From assembly GCA_965242535.1 (NCBI GenBank), contig OZ251458.1, positions 2,356,001 through 2,420,000 on the forward strand: DNA of 64,000 bases, in the 5' to 3' direction. Shown here piece after piece: positions 45,997-54,287 of this stretch (its first letter is position 1; the number at the start of each line of letters is the position of its first letter). The stretch comes from VXRD01 sp965242535 (lineage in GTDB: Bacteria; Latescibacterota; UBA2968). The position numbers were made by a program, and so were the translations under genes. Below the pieces are notes generated by a model, which saw only the letters and a list, made by a program, of their open reading frames with translations, ran no database searches and was not told the DNA's origin.

Positions 45997-46013
45997 CGCA
46001 AAAGCAGTGCCAA
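45997..46013 (-). promoter_or_regulatory. Possible sigma-54 (-24/-12) promoter of the lipoprotein operon
   Basis: On the minus strand TTGGCACTGCTTTTGCG matches the TGGCAC-N5-TTGC consensus with exactly ten bases between the invariant GG and GC. It lies ~40 bases upstream of the COG3014 start. The match is good, but no RpoN or activator gene is visible to support it. Confidence 0.4.
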
Positions 46014-46118
46014 TGTACCCGATTTTTTAAGTTGTTGAATTTTAGGGAGATGTGGTTGGACGGAAAAATGAGATGTGTGGCGATTTTGCACAAGTGTGAA
46101 TTTTGACAACAGCGGGGA

Positions 46119-46322
46119 CTATGGACCGCTGGCCGCGATGCTCAGGTGCGCGATCGTCGTTTCCACAGGAGGGCCTGGCGCGTCGGCGAGGGTCTCGATT
46201 TTTGCAAAGACGCGCTGGCTCGTCGCGAGCGAAAACGCGGTGTCCATTTGCTTAAACGCCTCTGTCGGATCAAAGATGCGTTGGATCAAGAGAAGCGGAG
46301 CTCGAAACCCTGCATGGCCCAA
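46119..46322 (-). pseudogene. Short ORF after the WecA-methyltransferase gene, possible gene remnant
   Basis: A 67-codon frame with coding-like composition (IFDPTEAFKQMDTAFSLATSQRVFAKIETLADAPG) directly follows the WecA-methyltransferase stop. It starts at a TTG without a ribosome site and is not recognised. It may be the end of a gene mostly lost at this operon's 3' border. Confidence 0.25.
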
Positions 46323-47903
46323 TTACCCCCGCTTTTGCGCGATGAGCAGAAAATTCCACGCGTCGCTCTCCACGCGGTGCAAGCGGTCTAAAAACAGCGC
46401 GCCGAGTTGGATGAGGAAAAAGCCGATTCGCACAAACGGGATGAAAGGCCCGCGGTCAAACCGCGCCAAATAATAGCAGAATCGCGCCCCGGCCGTGACC
46501 CAAAATCCCGCGAGCGCGTGGGTTTTGCAGACGGCGAGGCCCGCCCGTTCCGCGAGATGGCGCAAGCCGTAGGGCGTGAAGCGAAAATAATCGTGCGGGA
46601 CTTCGTGCAAGCCCCAAATATGCGGCGCGGTGACGATGAGGTAGCCCCCGGGACGCAACACGCGCGCCAATTCATCCATTGCGGCTTGCGGCTCGGGGAC
46701 GTGTTCCAAAACCTGATTGCACAACGCGGTATCGAAGGCGAGGTCCCGAAACGGAAGGGCGAGCGCATCGCCCCACACATCGGCCCGTTCGTATCGCCCG
46801 CGCCCTTTTTCCAAGCCGATGTGGCGCTGCACGCGCCCGGCAAAAATGCCGGCGTGCGGTTTGTCGCCGCATCCCACATCGAGCAACCGGCCAGTCGCCA
46901 ATTCCTTCACCTCGACCATCGCCTGCCGCATGATGCGGTGGATCAACCAGTTTTTTTGGAACGCGCCAACCGGGCGCCCGTCGCACCCATCGCCTTCCAT
47001 ATCCACGCGGGAGAGGCCGAGCCACGCGACACTTGCAAGGCATAACGCGCCGAGCACGGCGATCCAATATCCCTGCGCGACCGCGAGGCCCAACGCGCCG
47101 AAGACGAGGCCCGCGGACCACATTAGGGCGACCGCAACGCGCACGGACAGGCCGCATTGCACCAACCGCTGGGCGACGTGATCGCGGCTCGCCCGCGCGA
47201 TGGAACGGCCTTTGGCAAATCGAATCGCGCTGATGAACGCGGCCTCAAAGGTGGGGACGCCCAGCGCGATGAACGGCGCGACAACGCCGCGGATACCGCC
47301 TGCTTGATTGGCGACCACAACGCCCATGCCGCTCGACAAAAAGCCGAACAACAGGCTTCCCGCATCGCCCATGTAGATGCGTGCGGGGTGGATGTTGTGC
47401 GCCAAATAGCCCACCAACGCGCCCGTCGCCACCAGCGCCCAATCGCCCGCGCCCATCAGGTACAGGGCCAGGGATGCGATGACGCCGATGCCCGCGGACA
47501 AGCCATCCGCCATGTCCAGCACATTGAACGCATGGCACATCCACACCATCCACAGGACGGTCAACGCGCCATCGATCCAGACGACTTCGGTGAGCTGGAT
47601 GCGAGGCCCCAGACCTGCGACTATGACCGCAACCGCGAGGGTCAAGGCGAATTTGTGCATGGGCGAGAACGGACGCCAGTCGTCCACGAAGCCGATCGTT
47701 GCCATCCCCACCGCACCTACGACGAGCCCCAGTGGGAGCGGGGCAAAATAAAAGCCAAAAAAAAGAGCGGCCAGCAGAGCTGGACCGCCCAAAGTGGAAA
47801 CGGGCACGCCAAAGCGGCGCGTGCGTTTTGCAATCAGGCGCGCGAGTGCCGCGAACAAAATCGCCAAGATCGCGGGAACGAAAAATGTGATGATGGGCGT
47901 CAA
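46323..47903 (-). CDS. WecA/MraY-type polyprenyl-phosphate sugar-1-phosphate transferase fused to a SAM methyltransferase
   Basis: Residues ~1-320 form a polytopic transferase with the family motifs GFVDDWRPFSPMHKF, FNVLDMADGLSAGIG and RIYMGDAGSLLFGF, plus cytoplasmic RASRDHVAQRLV. Residues ~345-526 are a class I methyltransferase: RLLDVGCGDKPHAG, NQVLEHVPEPQAAMDELARVLRPGGYLIVTAPH. The frame is uninterrupted. The first half would load a HexNAc-1-phosphate onto undecaprenyl phosphate; the second would methylate a nearby substrate, perhaps the glycan. TTG 47903 with AAAGG upstream is the likely start. The two functions are normally separate proteins. Confidence 0.88.
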   Translation of the reverse strand: MTPIITFFVPAILAILFAALARLIAKRTRRFGVPVSTLGGPALLAALFFGFYFAPLPLGLVVGAVGMATIGFVDDWRPFSPMHKFALTLAVAVIVAGLGPRIQLTEVVWIDGALTVLWMVWMCHAFNVLDMADGLSAGIGVIASLALYLMGAGDWALVATGALVGYLAHNIHPARIYMGDAGSLLFGFLSSGMGVVVANQAGGIRGVVAPFIALGVPTFEAAFISAIRFAKGRSIARASRDHVAQRLVQCGLSVRVAVALMWSAGLVFGALGLAVAQGYWIAVLGALCLASVAWLGLSRVDMEGDGCDGRPVGAFQKNWLIHRIMRQAMVEVKELATGRLLDVGCGDKPHAGIFAGRVQRHIGLEKGRGRYERADVWGDALALPFRDLAFDTALCNQVLEHVPEPQAAMDELARVLRPGGYLIVTAPHIWGLHEVPHDYFRFTPYGLRHLAERAGLAVCKTHALAGFWVTAGARFCYYLARFDRGPFIPFVRIGFFLIQLGALFLDRLHRVESDAWNFLLIAQKRG

Positions 47904-47942
47904 GAGATACCTTTGGGTGAGGAGGGAGGCGGGAGGCGGCAG

Positions 47943-48242
47943 ACGGGAGTTTAGCCACAAAAGGCACAAAAGGCGCAAGAGGGGAGACGGGAGAGGTCAG
48001 GGGTCAGTTCGCCATGCAATCATCATCGGTAGGGACAGGCCCCCGTGCCTGTCCGTGCATCCCGCGGCGAAACGATCAGAGGTCAGTCCATCGCGCCCGT
48101 CTGAAGATACAAGACGGGAGACGGGAGTTTAGCCACAAAAGGCACAAGAGGGGAGACGGGAGACGGGAGAGGTCAGGGGTCAGTTCGCCCTGCAATCATC
48201 ATCGGTAGGGACAGGCCCCCGTGCCTGTCCGTGCATCCCGCG
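47943..48242. repeat. Direct duplication (178-bp period) carrying palindromic elements
   Basis: Copies at ~47943-48065 and 48121-48242 share ACGGGAGTTTAGCCACAAAA, GGGAGAGGTCAGGGGTCAGT, a palindromic element (48026-48053; 48203-48230) and GTGCATCCCGCG. The right copy runs into the truncated glycosyltransferase gene. No other coding sequence is seen between 47904 and 48198. Confidence 0.85.
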
Positions 48243-48390
48243 CCACTTCAGCCGTGCGGTCAACCGACCCGTCGTCGATGACCAAGATCTCGACTTTGTC
48301 GATGCCTGGAATTTCGCGCGGAATATCCTCAATCGTCGCTGGCAGGGTTTCTGCTTCGTTGAGGCAGGGAATTTGGACAATGAGTTTCAT
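48199..48390 (-). pseudogene. Family-2 glycosyltransferase truncated by a repeat element
   Basis: ATG 48390 opens a typical GT2 start: KLIVQIPCLNEAETLPATIE, then VEILVIDDGSVDRTAEVARDA with the DDGS nucleotide-sugar motif. After ~53 residues the frame enters the palindromic element, giving RTGTGACPYR and soon a stop. The remaining ~200-250 residues expected of a GT2 are not found downstream. It lies 15 bases after the DegT stop, so it was once part of the polysaccharide operon. Confidence 0.85.
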
Positions 48391-48405
48391 GCGGGTACCG
48401 GAGGA

Positions 48406-49518
48406 TTAGGGGCTGAAATCGCGCACCGCATCGATGACTCGCTCGATTTCGCCCTCGGTCATACTCGGGAACATGGGCAGGGTTATCAGATGGGGCCACA
48501 GCGCGTCTGTGACCGGCAGGGCCGCGCGGTAGGGGCGATACACGTCGAAGAGATGGCAGGGTTTGTAATGCACGCCCGCGTCTATGCCGCGCTGCGCCAA
48601 GTGATCGATGAGGCCATCGCGCTGGGGCGTGCGGGCCACATAAGCGTGCATCGCGCTGCGAACATCGGGTTTTTGCGTGGGCGTTTGCAACCAGTCGAGA
48701 TCGTCAAAGGCGCGTTTGTATTGCAGAGAAATCTCTCGGCGTTGGGCATTGGCGGATTCCAATTTGCCGAGTTGCACCAAGCCGATAGCCGCGTTGAGAT
48801 CGTTCATGTAGCATTTGGAACTGAGTTCGCCCACCTCGTATTCCCATCGCCGCTCGCTGTCGTTTTTCCGAAACCGATCATAAGTGCCGCGGGAAATGCC
48901 CAGCCAGCGCAATTTGCGCGCATGGGCGGCCAAGTCCGCATCGTCGGTGGTCAACATCCCGCCGTCACAGGTCGATAAATTCTTGCGCGCGTCAAAGCTA
49001 AAACACGTCGCCGTGCCCATCCCGCCGATCATCCGATCTTTGTAGCGCGCCCCGCAGGCGTGTGCCGCGTCTTCCACGACTGGAATCCCGTGCGAATTTG
49101 CAAGGGCTAAAATCGCGTCCATGTCGCAGGGGTGCCCGGCAAAATGCACGACCATAATCGCGCGGGTGCGCGGGGTGATGCGCGCCTCAATCGCTTTGGG
49201 ATCGATGTTCAGGGTTTGCGGGTCGATGTCGCAAAACACGGGCGCGGCGCCATTTTGCAAAATCGCGTGGTTGGTCGATACAAAGGTCATGGATGTGGTG
49301 ATGACCTCGCCGCCGGCCACGTTTAGGGCTTTCAAAGCCAACAGGAGCGCGGCAGAACACGAATTGACGGAAACCGCATGGGACGCGCCGACGTACTGGG
49401 CAAATCGCGCTTCGAGTTCTTCGACCTTTTGCCCGGGGCCGACCCAGCCGGACAACAAGACCTCGCGCACGGCCTCGACTTCTGCCTCGTCAAAACAGGG
49501 ACGAAAAATGGGAATCAT
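48406..49518 (-). CDS. DegT/DnrJ/EryC1/StrS sugar aminotransferase
   Basis: This PLP-dependent fold-type I enzyme has 370 residues. It begins IPIFRPCFDEAEVEAVREVLLSGWVGPG, with the family's VVEDAAHACGARYK (PLP-stacking/Asp region) and FSFDARKNLSTCDGGMLTT, where the Lys before Asn is the expected PLP-binding residue. It would transfer an amino group to a 3- or 4-keto nucleotide sugar during surface-glycan synthesis. Its neighbours (GT2, O-antigen-ligase-like, WecA-like) support this. A palindromic sequence separates it from the upstream GT2 gene, only 36 bases away. Confidence 0.93.
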   Translation of the reverse strand: MIPIFRPCFDEAEVEAVREVLLSGWVGPGQKVEELEARFAQYVGASHAVSVNSCSAALLLALKALNVAGGEVITTSMTFVSTNHAILQNGAAPVFCDIDPQTLNIDPKAIEARITPRTRAIMVVHFAGHPCDMDAILALANSHGIPVVEDAAHACGARYKDRMIGGMGTATCFSFDARKNLSTCDGGMLTTDDADLAAHARKLRWLGISRGTYDRFRKNDSERRWEYEVGELSSKCYMNDLNAAIGLVQLGKLESANAQRREISLQYKRAFDDLDWLQTPTQKPDVRSAMHAYVARTPQRDGLIDHLAQRGIDAGVHYKPCHLFDVYRPYRAALPVTDALWPHLITLPMFPSMTEGEIERVIDAVRDFSP

Positions 49519-49529
49519 ATATTTCCTCT

Positions 49530-49556
49530 ACGGGCGTAACATTTTACGCCCTTACT
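49530..49556. repeat. Palindrome GGGCGTAACATTTTACGCCC between two operon genes
   Basis: This belongs to the same GGGCGTAAAATTTTACGCCC family as ~31493. It fills the gap between the GT2 stop and the DegT start on the minus strand, and its edge (GTAAGGGCATAGTAAGGGCG) overlaps the GT2 stop codon. Confidence 0.75.
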
Positions 49557-50469
49557 ATGCCCTTACGACGCCCCTTTTGAGAACGAGCCAATAGGCCCGC
49601 AAGCGCGCGCGCGCCTCGGGGCGACGGTTGCGGGCGATGAGAAACGCACCTGTCCAAAGCGCGGCGCGCAGCATCATTTCGATGGGGCGCAACGCGAGGA
49701 GCAAGCGCGATGCCCAATGCCCAAGGTGTTTGCGGATAAAATAGGCATAAGACGCCTCGCTGACCACGAGCATGCGCGTCAAGACCTGTTTGGAGCTCTC
49801 GCCGCCGATGTGCGTGCCCGAAGCGTGGGGCAGGTACGCGACTCGCCAACCCGCGCGTCGGATCCGCAGGCCGAGATCGACGTCTTCGTAGTACATAAAA
49901 ATGGCCTCGTCCAACCCATTGACCTCGGCGATGGCGCGGCGGCGCACGGCAAAACACGCCCCGGTGACCCAATCCACGAGTTCGGGCTTGGCGGGGCTTC
50001 GGCGGCGAAAATTAAGCGCCGGAAAGAGCTTGTGCAATAGGAATTTGCGACAAATTTCACAAGTGAGCCTCGGCGCGTCGCCGCACGAGGCGATGATGCG
50101 TCCGTCCGCGTCTTTTAAGCGCGGGCCGACCATGCCCACGTCGGGATGCGCGTTTAGAAAGGCGATCATCGTTTTGACCGCGTCGGAGCGCAGCGCGACG
50201 TCCGGGTTGAGGGCTAGGGCGATCTCGCTGTCGGACGCGGCCAATCCCCGGTTGATGGCGCGGCCAAAACCCAGGTTTTCGCCGGTTTGCACCACGCGCA
50301 CGCGATCCCCGTACCCGGCGAGGGTTGCCAGGCTGTCGTCTGACGAGGCATTGTCGACGACGAGGATGTCGAGTTCGACGCCGCGCTGATCGAGCAAGGC
50401 CGCCACGCATTGGGACAGGCGCGGCCCGGCATTCCAGTTGACGACGATGGCCGTTGCGCGTTTAGGCAT
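49555..50469 (-). CDS. Family-2 glycosyltransferase (rhamnosyltransferase-like)
   Basis: The 304-residue GT2 has IVVNWNAGPRLSQCVAALL at the start, LVVDNASSDDSL and LNPDVAL (DxD-like metal site, ~96), then ELVDWVTGACFAVRRRAIAEVNGLDEAIFMYYEDVDLGLRIRRAGW, the classic rhamnosyltransferase-type motif. A C-terminal helical region may associate with the membrane. It adds a sugar to the lipid-linked glycan. It overlaps the upstream ligase-like gene by 8 bases. Its last residues and TAG stop run into the adjacent palindrome. Confidence 0.92.
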   Translation of the reverse strand: MPKRATAIVVNWNAGPRLSQCVAALLDQRGVELDILVVDNASSDDSLATLAGYGDRVRVVQTGENLGFGRAINRGLAASDSEIALALNPDVALRSDAVKTMIAFLNAHPDVGMVGPRLKDADGRIIASCGDAPRLTCEICRKFLLHKLFPALNFRRRSPAKPELVDWVTGACFAVRRRAIAEVNGLDEAIFMYYEDVDLGLRIRRAGWRVAYLPHASGTHIGGESSKQVLTRMLVVSEASYAYFIRKHLGHWASRLLLALRPIEMMLRAALWTGAFLIARNRRPEARARLRAYWLVLKRGVVRA

Positions 50470-51847
50470 GGTCGTTCTCCTCGGCGAATAGGCGCGCGAC
50501 GAGGCCCAAAAATGTCGCGTGGATGAAGATCAGCCGGTTGACGAAGAGCGTGGCATCGGCCATGCCGTGGACGAGCAGGGCGGAGTAGATGGCGATAAAC
50601 GCCGCGCAAAACAAGCGCGTGTGGGCATTGGAACTCCGTTGAAACAAGCGGTACGCGCACCGCAGGGCCGCGACATAGACCCACAAAAACGCGGCTATGC
50701 CGATGAGGCCCATTCGCATGCCGATGGTCAAATACACGTTGTCAACCCCGCCCACGTTCTTCACTTCGGGTATTGGAAACGCCACCAAAAACGTCACGGT
50801 TTGGCCGTGCCCGCCGCCGAGCAAGGGGCGTTGGCGGATCCTCTCGAGCGCTTTGCCGTAGGGGATGAGCCGCCCGGCGATGGCTTCCGCGCTTTGGGCC
50901 ACGCGATTTCGCGCCACATCGCCCAAAGCCGTGCGCGTCTGTTGCTGAAAGACGTAGCCCATCGCGATCAGCATCGAAGGAATGGCGAGGACGATGACAA
51001 ACCGCGACAGCCGTCGGCCAGCTGCGCGTTTGTCCAGCGCGATCAATCCGCCGAGTGCGAAAAGTCCGACGAACAGCGAAATCCACATGCTGCGCCCCAC
51101 GGTCAAAAGCAACGCCAAGCCGATGGGCAACATGGCAACGCAGGCCCACGCCCGTTTGTACGCGCGCGGTTCACAGACCAAAATGGCCGCGACGAGCAGG
51201 ACGCCCATGAGCAATACGATGCCTTCGAGGCGCGCGACGCGCACAAAACCGCCCGCGATATCGGTATCCACCTCAAGAAAAAACTCGGTCAAGTACTCGA
51301 TGCCGACGATGGCGGCGATGAGCGCGAACAGGTACAAAAATGTCGCGGCGCGGCGCGCGTCAAAAAACCACGTCACCGCAAAGAACAGCGCGTAGTACAG
51401 GGGATAGCGCACGTCTCGCAGCAGTTGCGAAACCGATTGCCCGTATATCAAGCCGAGCACGCACGAGAAAACCACCAAGCCGAGCAACGCGCACATCGGG
51501 CGATCCAACGCGGTGTGCCGCCGCCAATTCCATCGGCCTTCGGACAAATACGCGAGGCCGGCCATGCCCATCACGAGCGCGAACAGCCCCTCGTAAAACT
51601 TAAAATCCAGCGGCAAGAGGAGATAATCTTCGTAGAACCATGAGGGCACGACCGCGGCCACAAAGCACAAGTAGAGCACGGACAGGGTGATCGATCCGAA
51701 CAGCGCGACCGCGGAGATCAGGGTCAACACGCAGATCACCGGGAGGATTGCCGAGATGAAAAAGGACGCGGCGATCAACGCGACTTGCAGGGCACAGACG
51801 GCCCACAACAAGGGCGCGTGGCGCGGATGGATGGCTTCAGCACTCAT
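50462..51847 (-). CDS. O-antigen ligase/polymerase-like membrane protein
   Basis: The 461-residue protein has about ten to twelve membrane helices. The long periplasmic loop around residues 290-340 contains RNRVAQSAEAIAGRLIPYGKALERIRQRPLLGGGHGQT, and the later VDNVYLTIGMRMGLIGI is the Wzy_C/WaaL-type signature. It joins or polymerises glycan units on the outer face of the inner membrane. ATG 51847 is preferred over 51859 because it forms the ATGA that ancestrally overlapped the stop of the upstream gene. Confidence 0.87.
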   Translation of the reverse strand: MSAEAIHPRHAPLLWAVCALQVALIAASFFISAILPVICVLTLISAVALFGSITLSVLYLCFVAAVVPSWFYEDYLLLPLDFKFYEGLFALVMGMAGLAYLSEGRWNWRRHTALDRPMCALLGLVVFSCVLGLIYGQSVSQLLRDVRYPLYYALFFAVTWFFDARRAATFLYLFALIAAIVGIEYLTEFFLEVDTDIAGGFVRVARLEGIVLLMGVLLVAAILVCEPRAYKRAWACVAMLPIGLALLLTVGRSMWISLFVGLFALGGLIALDKRAAGRRLSRFVIVLAIPSMLIAMGYVFQQQTRTALGDVARNRVAQSAEAIAGRLIPYGKALERIRQRPLLGGGHGQTVTFLVAFPIPEVKNVGGVDNVYLTIGMRMGLIGIAAFLWVYVAALRCAYRLFQRSSNAHTRLFCAAFIAIYSALLVHGMADATLFVNRLIFIHATFLGLVARLFAEENDHA

Positions 51848-53090
51848 GGGGTTTTCCATCGGTCGACGCGTTGCACCAAGACGACGGATGACCGCGAGTT
51901 TGTCCGAGCGATGTGCATGGGGTTTTCCATCGGTCGACGCGTTGCACCAAGACCCAGGCCGCAGACGCGCACAGGATCGCGTCTATGGGCAGGCGAAAGC
52001 GCGTGTGGGCAAAGAATACCATGTGCAGGGCGGACATGCAAAGCGCCAGCGAGACGATGCCCATGCCTTCGGTTGTGCGGCGTTGGCCGTACGCGCCTGC
52101 GAGGCCGAGGAACAAGACCGGGCCGCAGGACAGCGCGGCGACCGCATTGCGTAACGGCGATTCGCCCGGTACCCATGGGCACCAGAAATAGAACAATTTG
52201 TCGAGACTCGAGCGCAGGTAGCGCAGGGGATCGTCCGCGATCCAGCCCAAGGCGATGCCCGCCACTTTGCGGTCCGCCACCGCGGCGTGGGATGTGTCGG
52301 CCAGGGCGCGATAGCGCGCCAAGTAGTCGATCTGATTGTCGTAATACCCGCGGCTTTGGGGATGCGCGCCCACGAGCAAGTTGATCCCCAAATTGGCGGA
52401 GATGGGCACGATTTCGCCGGACAGGGCGTAGTTGCGCGCGGTCCACGGCGCGATGACCGCGAGGGCCGATCCGATGATGACCGCGATGCGCGCGGCTCTT
52501 TGCGTGCGGGACAGGTGAGAGTGCCATGCCCATACCGCGAGCACGGGCAGGAGCCACGGCAATAAGACCGGCTTGCACAGCGCGGATAGGCCCACGGCCG
52601 CGCCAAAGGCCATGGCCCGCCTGGATGTGCTTTGTTGCGAAAACCGGAGGTAGCACGCGAAGCTAGCGGTGGTCAGGAAGACCAACAGGGTTTCGGCCAT
52701 GAGCACGGCCGGGAAGAATGCGAACAGGGGATAGATGGCGAACAAGCCCGCGGCCACGAGTCCGACTCGGGCATTGCCCTGGCCCATTTTGCATCCGATC
52801 TGGTAGATGAGCCAACAGGTTATGGCACCTAGGATCGCTTGTGCGATTCGCACGATGGCGGGCGCGTGCCCGAACATCCGATAGATGCCCGCGAGGAACA
52901 AGCCGTATAGCGGCGGGCGATACATCCCGGTATCCGGATGCAGGACGCCCAGCGCGAGATAGGCTTTTCCCAAGCCATCCCAATGCCGCTCGTCGGACGC
53001 ATGGATTAAATCGGATTGCGTTAGGCCAAACCCCACGCGCAAGAGCAACGCGAAGGCGAGGATGAGGTATAGGCCCTGGCGATGGGGCAT
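51837..53090 (-). CDS. GT39/ArnT-like membrane glycosyltransferase with a duplicated, altered C-terminus
   Basis: The 417-residue polytopic protein (from ATG 53090, 8 bases after GGAAGG; ATG 53096 is also possible) has the GT39/PMT features: a first loop with SDERHWDGLGKAYLALG and MYRPPLYGLFLAGIYRMFG (acidic catalytic region), followed by many membrane helices. It would transfer a sugar from a polyprenyl-phosphate donor on the periplasmic side. The last ~26 residues (from CTSLGQTRG) come from a 38-bp direct repeat at the junction with the next gene; the ancestral protein probably ended at VDRWKTP. Confidence 0.82.
   Translation of the reverse strand: MPHRQGLYLILAFALLLRVGFGLTQSDLIHASDERHWDGLGKAYLALGVLHPDTGMYRPPLYGLFLAGIYRMFGHAPAIVRIAQAILGAITCWLIYQIGCKMGQGNARVGLVAAGLFAIYPLFAFFPAVLMAETLLVFLTTASFACYLRFSQQSTSRRAMAFGAAVGLSALCKPVLLPWLLPVLAVWAWHSHLSRTQRAARIAVIIGSALAVIAPWTARNYALSGEIVPISANLGINLLVGAHPQSRGYYDNQIDYLARYRALADTSHAAVADRKVAGIALGWIADDPLRYLRSSLDKLFYFWCPWVPGESPLRNAVAALSCGPVLFLGLAGAYGQRRTTEGMGIVSLALCMSALHMVFFAHTRFRLPIDAILCASAAWVLVQRVDRWKTPCTSLGQTRGHPSSWCNASTDGKPHEC
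51845..51953. repeat. 38-bp direct repeat (71-bp period) at a gene junction
   Basis: CATGGGGTTTTCCATCGGTC...GCACCAAGAC occurs at 51845-51882 and again at 51916-51953. It spans the 3' end of the GT39-like gene and the start of the ligase-like gene. The 71-bp period is not a multiple of three, so the second passage is read in another frame. Confidence 0.93.
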
Positions 53091-53206
53091 CGTCATGTCC
53101 TTCCAAAGAACTCGGACAACTCGTCAAACGACCAAGTGGGCGGGGATGCGAGAAACAGATGGAGAAGGCGGGAAGGCGCGGTCTTGGTCAAGGGCGGGGA
53201 TGCTAA

Positions 53207-53380
53207 TTACAAGACGAGGCCTGATCTTTGCCACCATGCCGAGGTCAACCAACTAGACTTCCCCGCGATATGTGTTTTGATCTCGGCCAGGGCGAGCGTG
53301 TGTTGTTCAGCAAGGGCTTCCAGCCTTGTCAGTCTTTCGTTGGTGGTGGCTTGGGACGGGTCAATGATGGGAATGGGCAT
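53207..53380 (-). pseudogene. Small coiled-coil/membrane protein array, copy 1 (C-terminus lost)
   Basis: ATG 53380, behind AAAGGA, begins with the family's MPIPIIDPSQATTNERLTRL, followed by EALAEQHTLALAEIKTHIAG. The frame then diverges into unrelated sequence (KSSWLTSAWWQRSGLVL) and stops after 57 residues. The membrane helix present in the other copies is missing, so this is a 3'-truncated member at the array edge. Confidence 0.8.
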
Positions 53381-53426
53381 GCGATTCCTTTCTTTTTGTT
53401 TTGAAGATGCGATGAGGTGAAGGGGA

Positions 53427-53690
53427 TTACTTGGGCAAATTCAACAAAATGGTCACCGTCGCGCCCAAGATGGCGAGGAGAATGGTAAAGAGAATCCCAA
53501 TGAGCCAACGGAAGGACTTTTGCATGTGATCTTCAACTCTTGCTATGCGATCTTCAATATTGTCCATGCGCTTGTCCATGCGCTTTTCAAGACTGATCAA
53601 GCCTTGCTTGTGTTCTTCGGCAATGGCTTCAAGCCTTGTCAGTCTTTCGTTGGTGGTGGCTTGCGACGGGTCAATGATGGGAATGGGCAT
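53427..53690 (-). CDS. Small coiled-coil/membrane protein array, copy 2 (87 aa)
   Basis: The protein has a conserved N-terminus (MPIPIIDPSQATTNERL), a charged coiled-coil middle (GLISLEKRMDKRMDNIEDRIARVED) and a C-terminal membrane helix (RWLIGILFTILLAILGATVTILLNLP). It is seven residues, one heptad, longer than copies 3 and 5 because of an RIARVED unit. Longer reading frames that begin MAHWDSL read the preceding copy in a wrong frame, so the start is the ATG after AAAGGA. The architecture resembles XhlA-like or Bdr-like tail-anchored proteins; the function is unknown. Confidence 0.8.
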   Translation of the reverse strand: MPIPIIDPSQATTNERLTRLEAIAEEHKQGLISLEKRMDKRMDNIEDRIARVEDHMQKSFRWLIGILFTILLAILGATVTILLNLPK

Positions 53691-53731
53691 GAGGTTCCTT
53701 TCTCTTATGATAAATAGGGAGGTTGATGGGG

Positions 53732-53974
53732 TTACTCGGGCAAATTCAACAAAATGGTCACCGTCGCGCCCAAGATGGCGAGGAGAATGGTGAAGAGAAT
53801 CCCAATGAGCCAACGAAAGGACTTATGCATGTGATCTTCAATATTGGACATGCGCTTGTCCATGCGATCTTCAAGACTGATCAAGCCTTGCTTGTGTTCT
53901 TCGGCAATGGCTTCAAGCCTTGTTAGTCTTTCGTTGGTGGTGGCTTGTGACGGGTCAATGATGGGAATGGGCAT
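53732..53974 (-). CDS. Small coiled-coil/membrane protein array, copy 3 (80 aa)
   Basis: It has the same N-terminus and C-terminal helix as its neighbours. The middle reads EEHKQGLISLEDRMDKRMSN then IEDHMHK. AAAGGA lies just before ATG 53974. It is 41 bases from copy 2, and the intergenic sequence is nearly the same as between the other copies, so the duplicated unit is gene plus leader (~284 bp). Confidence 0.8.
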   Translation of the reverse strand: MPIPIIDPSQATTNERLTRLEAIAEEHKQGLISLEDRMDKRMSNIEDHMHKSFRWLIGILFTILLAILGATVTILLNLPE

Positions 53975-54015
53975 GCGGTTCCTTTCTTTTTTCATAAATA
54001 GGGAGGTTGATAGGG

Positions 54016-54246
54016 TTACTCGGGCAAATTCAATAAAATGGTCACCGTCGCGCCCAAGATGGCGAGGAGAATGGTAAAGAGAATCCCAATGAGCCAACGG
54101 AAAGACTTGTCCATGCGATCTTCAACCCTTGCGATATGTGCTTTGATCTCGGCCAGGGCGAGGGTGTGTTGTTCGGCAATGGCTTCAAGCCTTGTCAGTC
54201 TTTCGTTCGTGGTGGCTTGGGACGGATCAATGATGGGAATGGGCAT
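54016..54246 (-). CDS. Small coiled-coil/membrane protein array, copy 4 (76 aa)
   Basis: The ends are conserved, but the middle is a different coiled-coil cassette (EQHTLALAEIKAHIARVEDR MDK), shared in part with copy 1 (HTLALAEIKTHIA) and with the extra heptad of copy 2 (RIARVED). This mosaic pattern indicates recombination between copies. The start ATG 54246 follows AAAGGA. Confidence 0.8.
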   Translation of the reverse strand: MPIPIIDPSQATTNERLTRLEAIAEQHTLALAEIKAHIARVEDRMDKSFRWLIGILFTILLAILGATVTILLNLPE

Positions 54247-54287
54247 GCGATTCCTTTCTCTTATGATAAATAGGGAGGTTGATGGGG

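Noticed and set aside
47157..47954. Plus-strand 265-codon frame opposite the WecA-methyltransferase gene
   Set aside because: It is the complement shadow of a high-GC gene with strong motifs on the minus strand.
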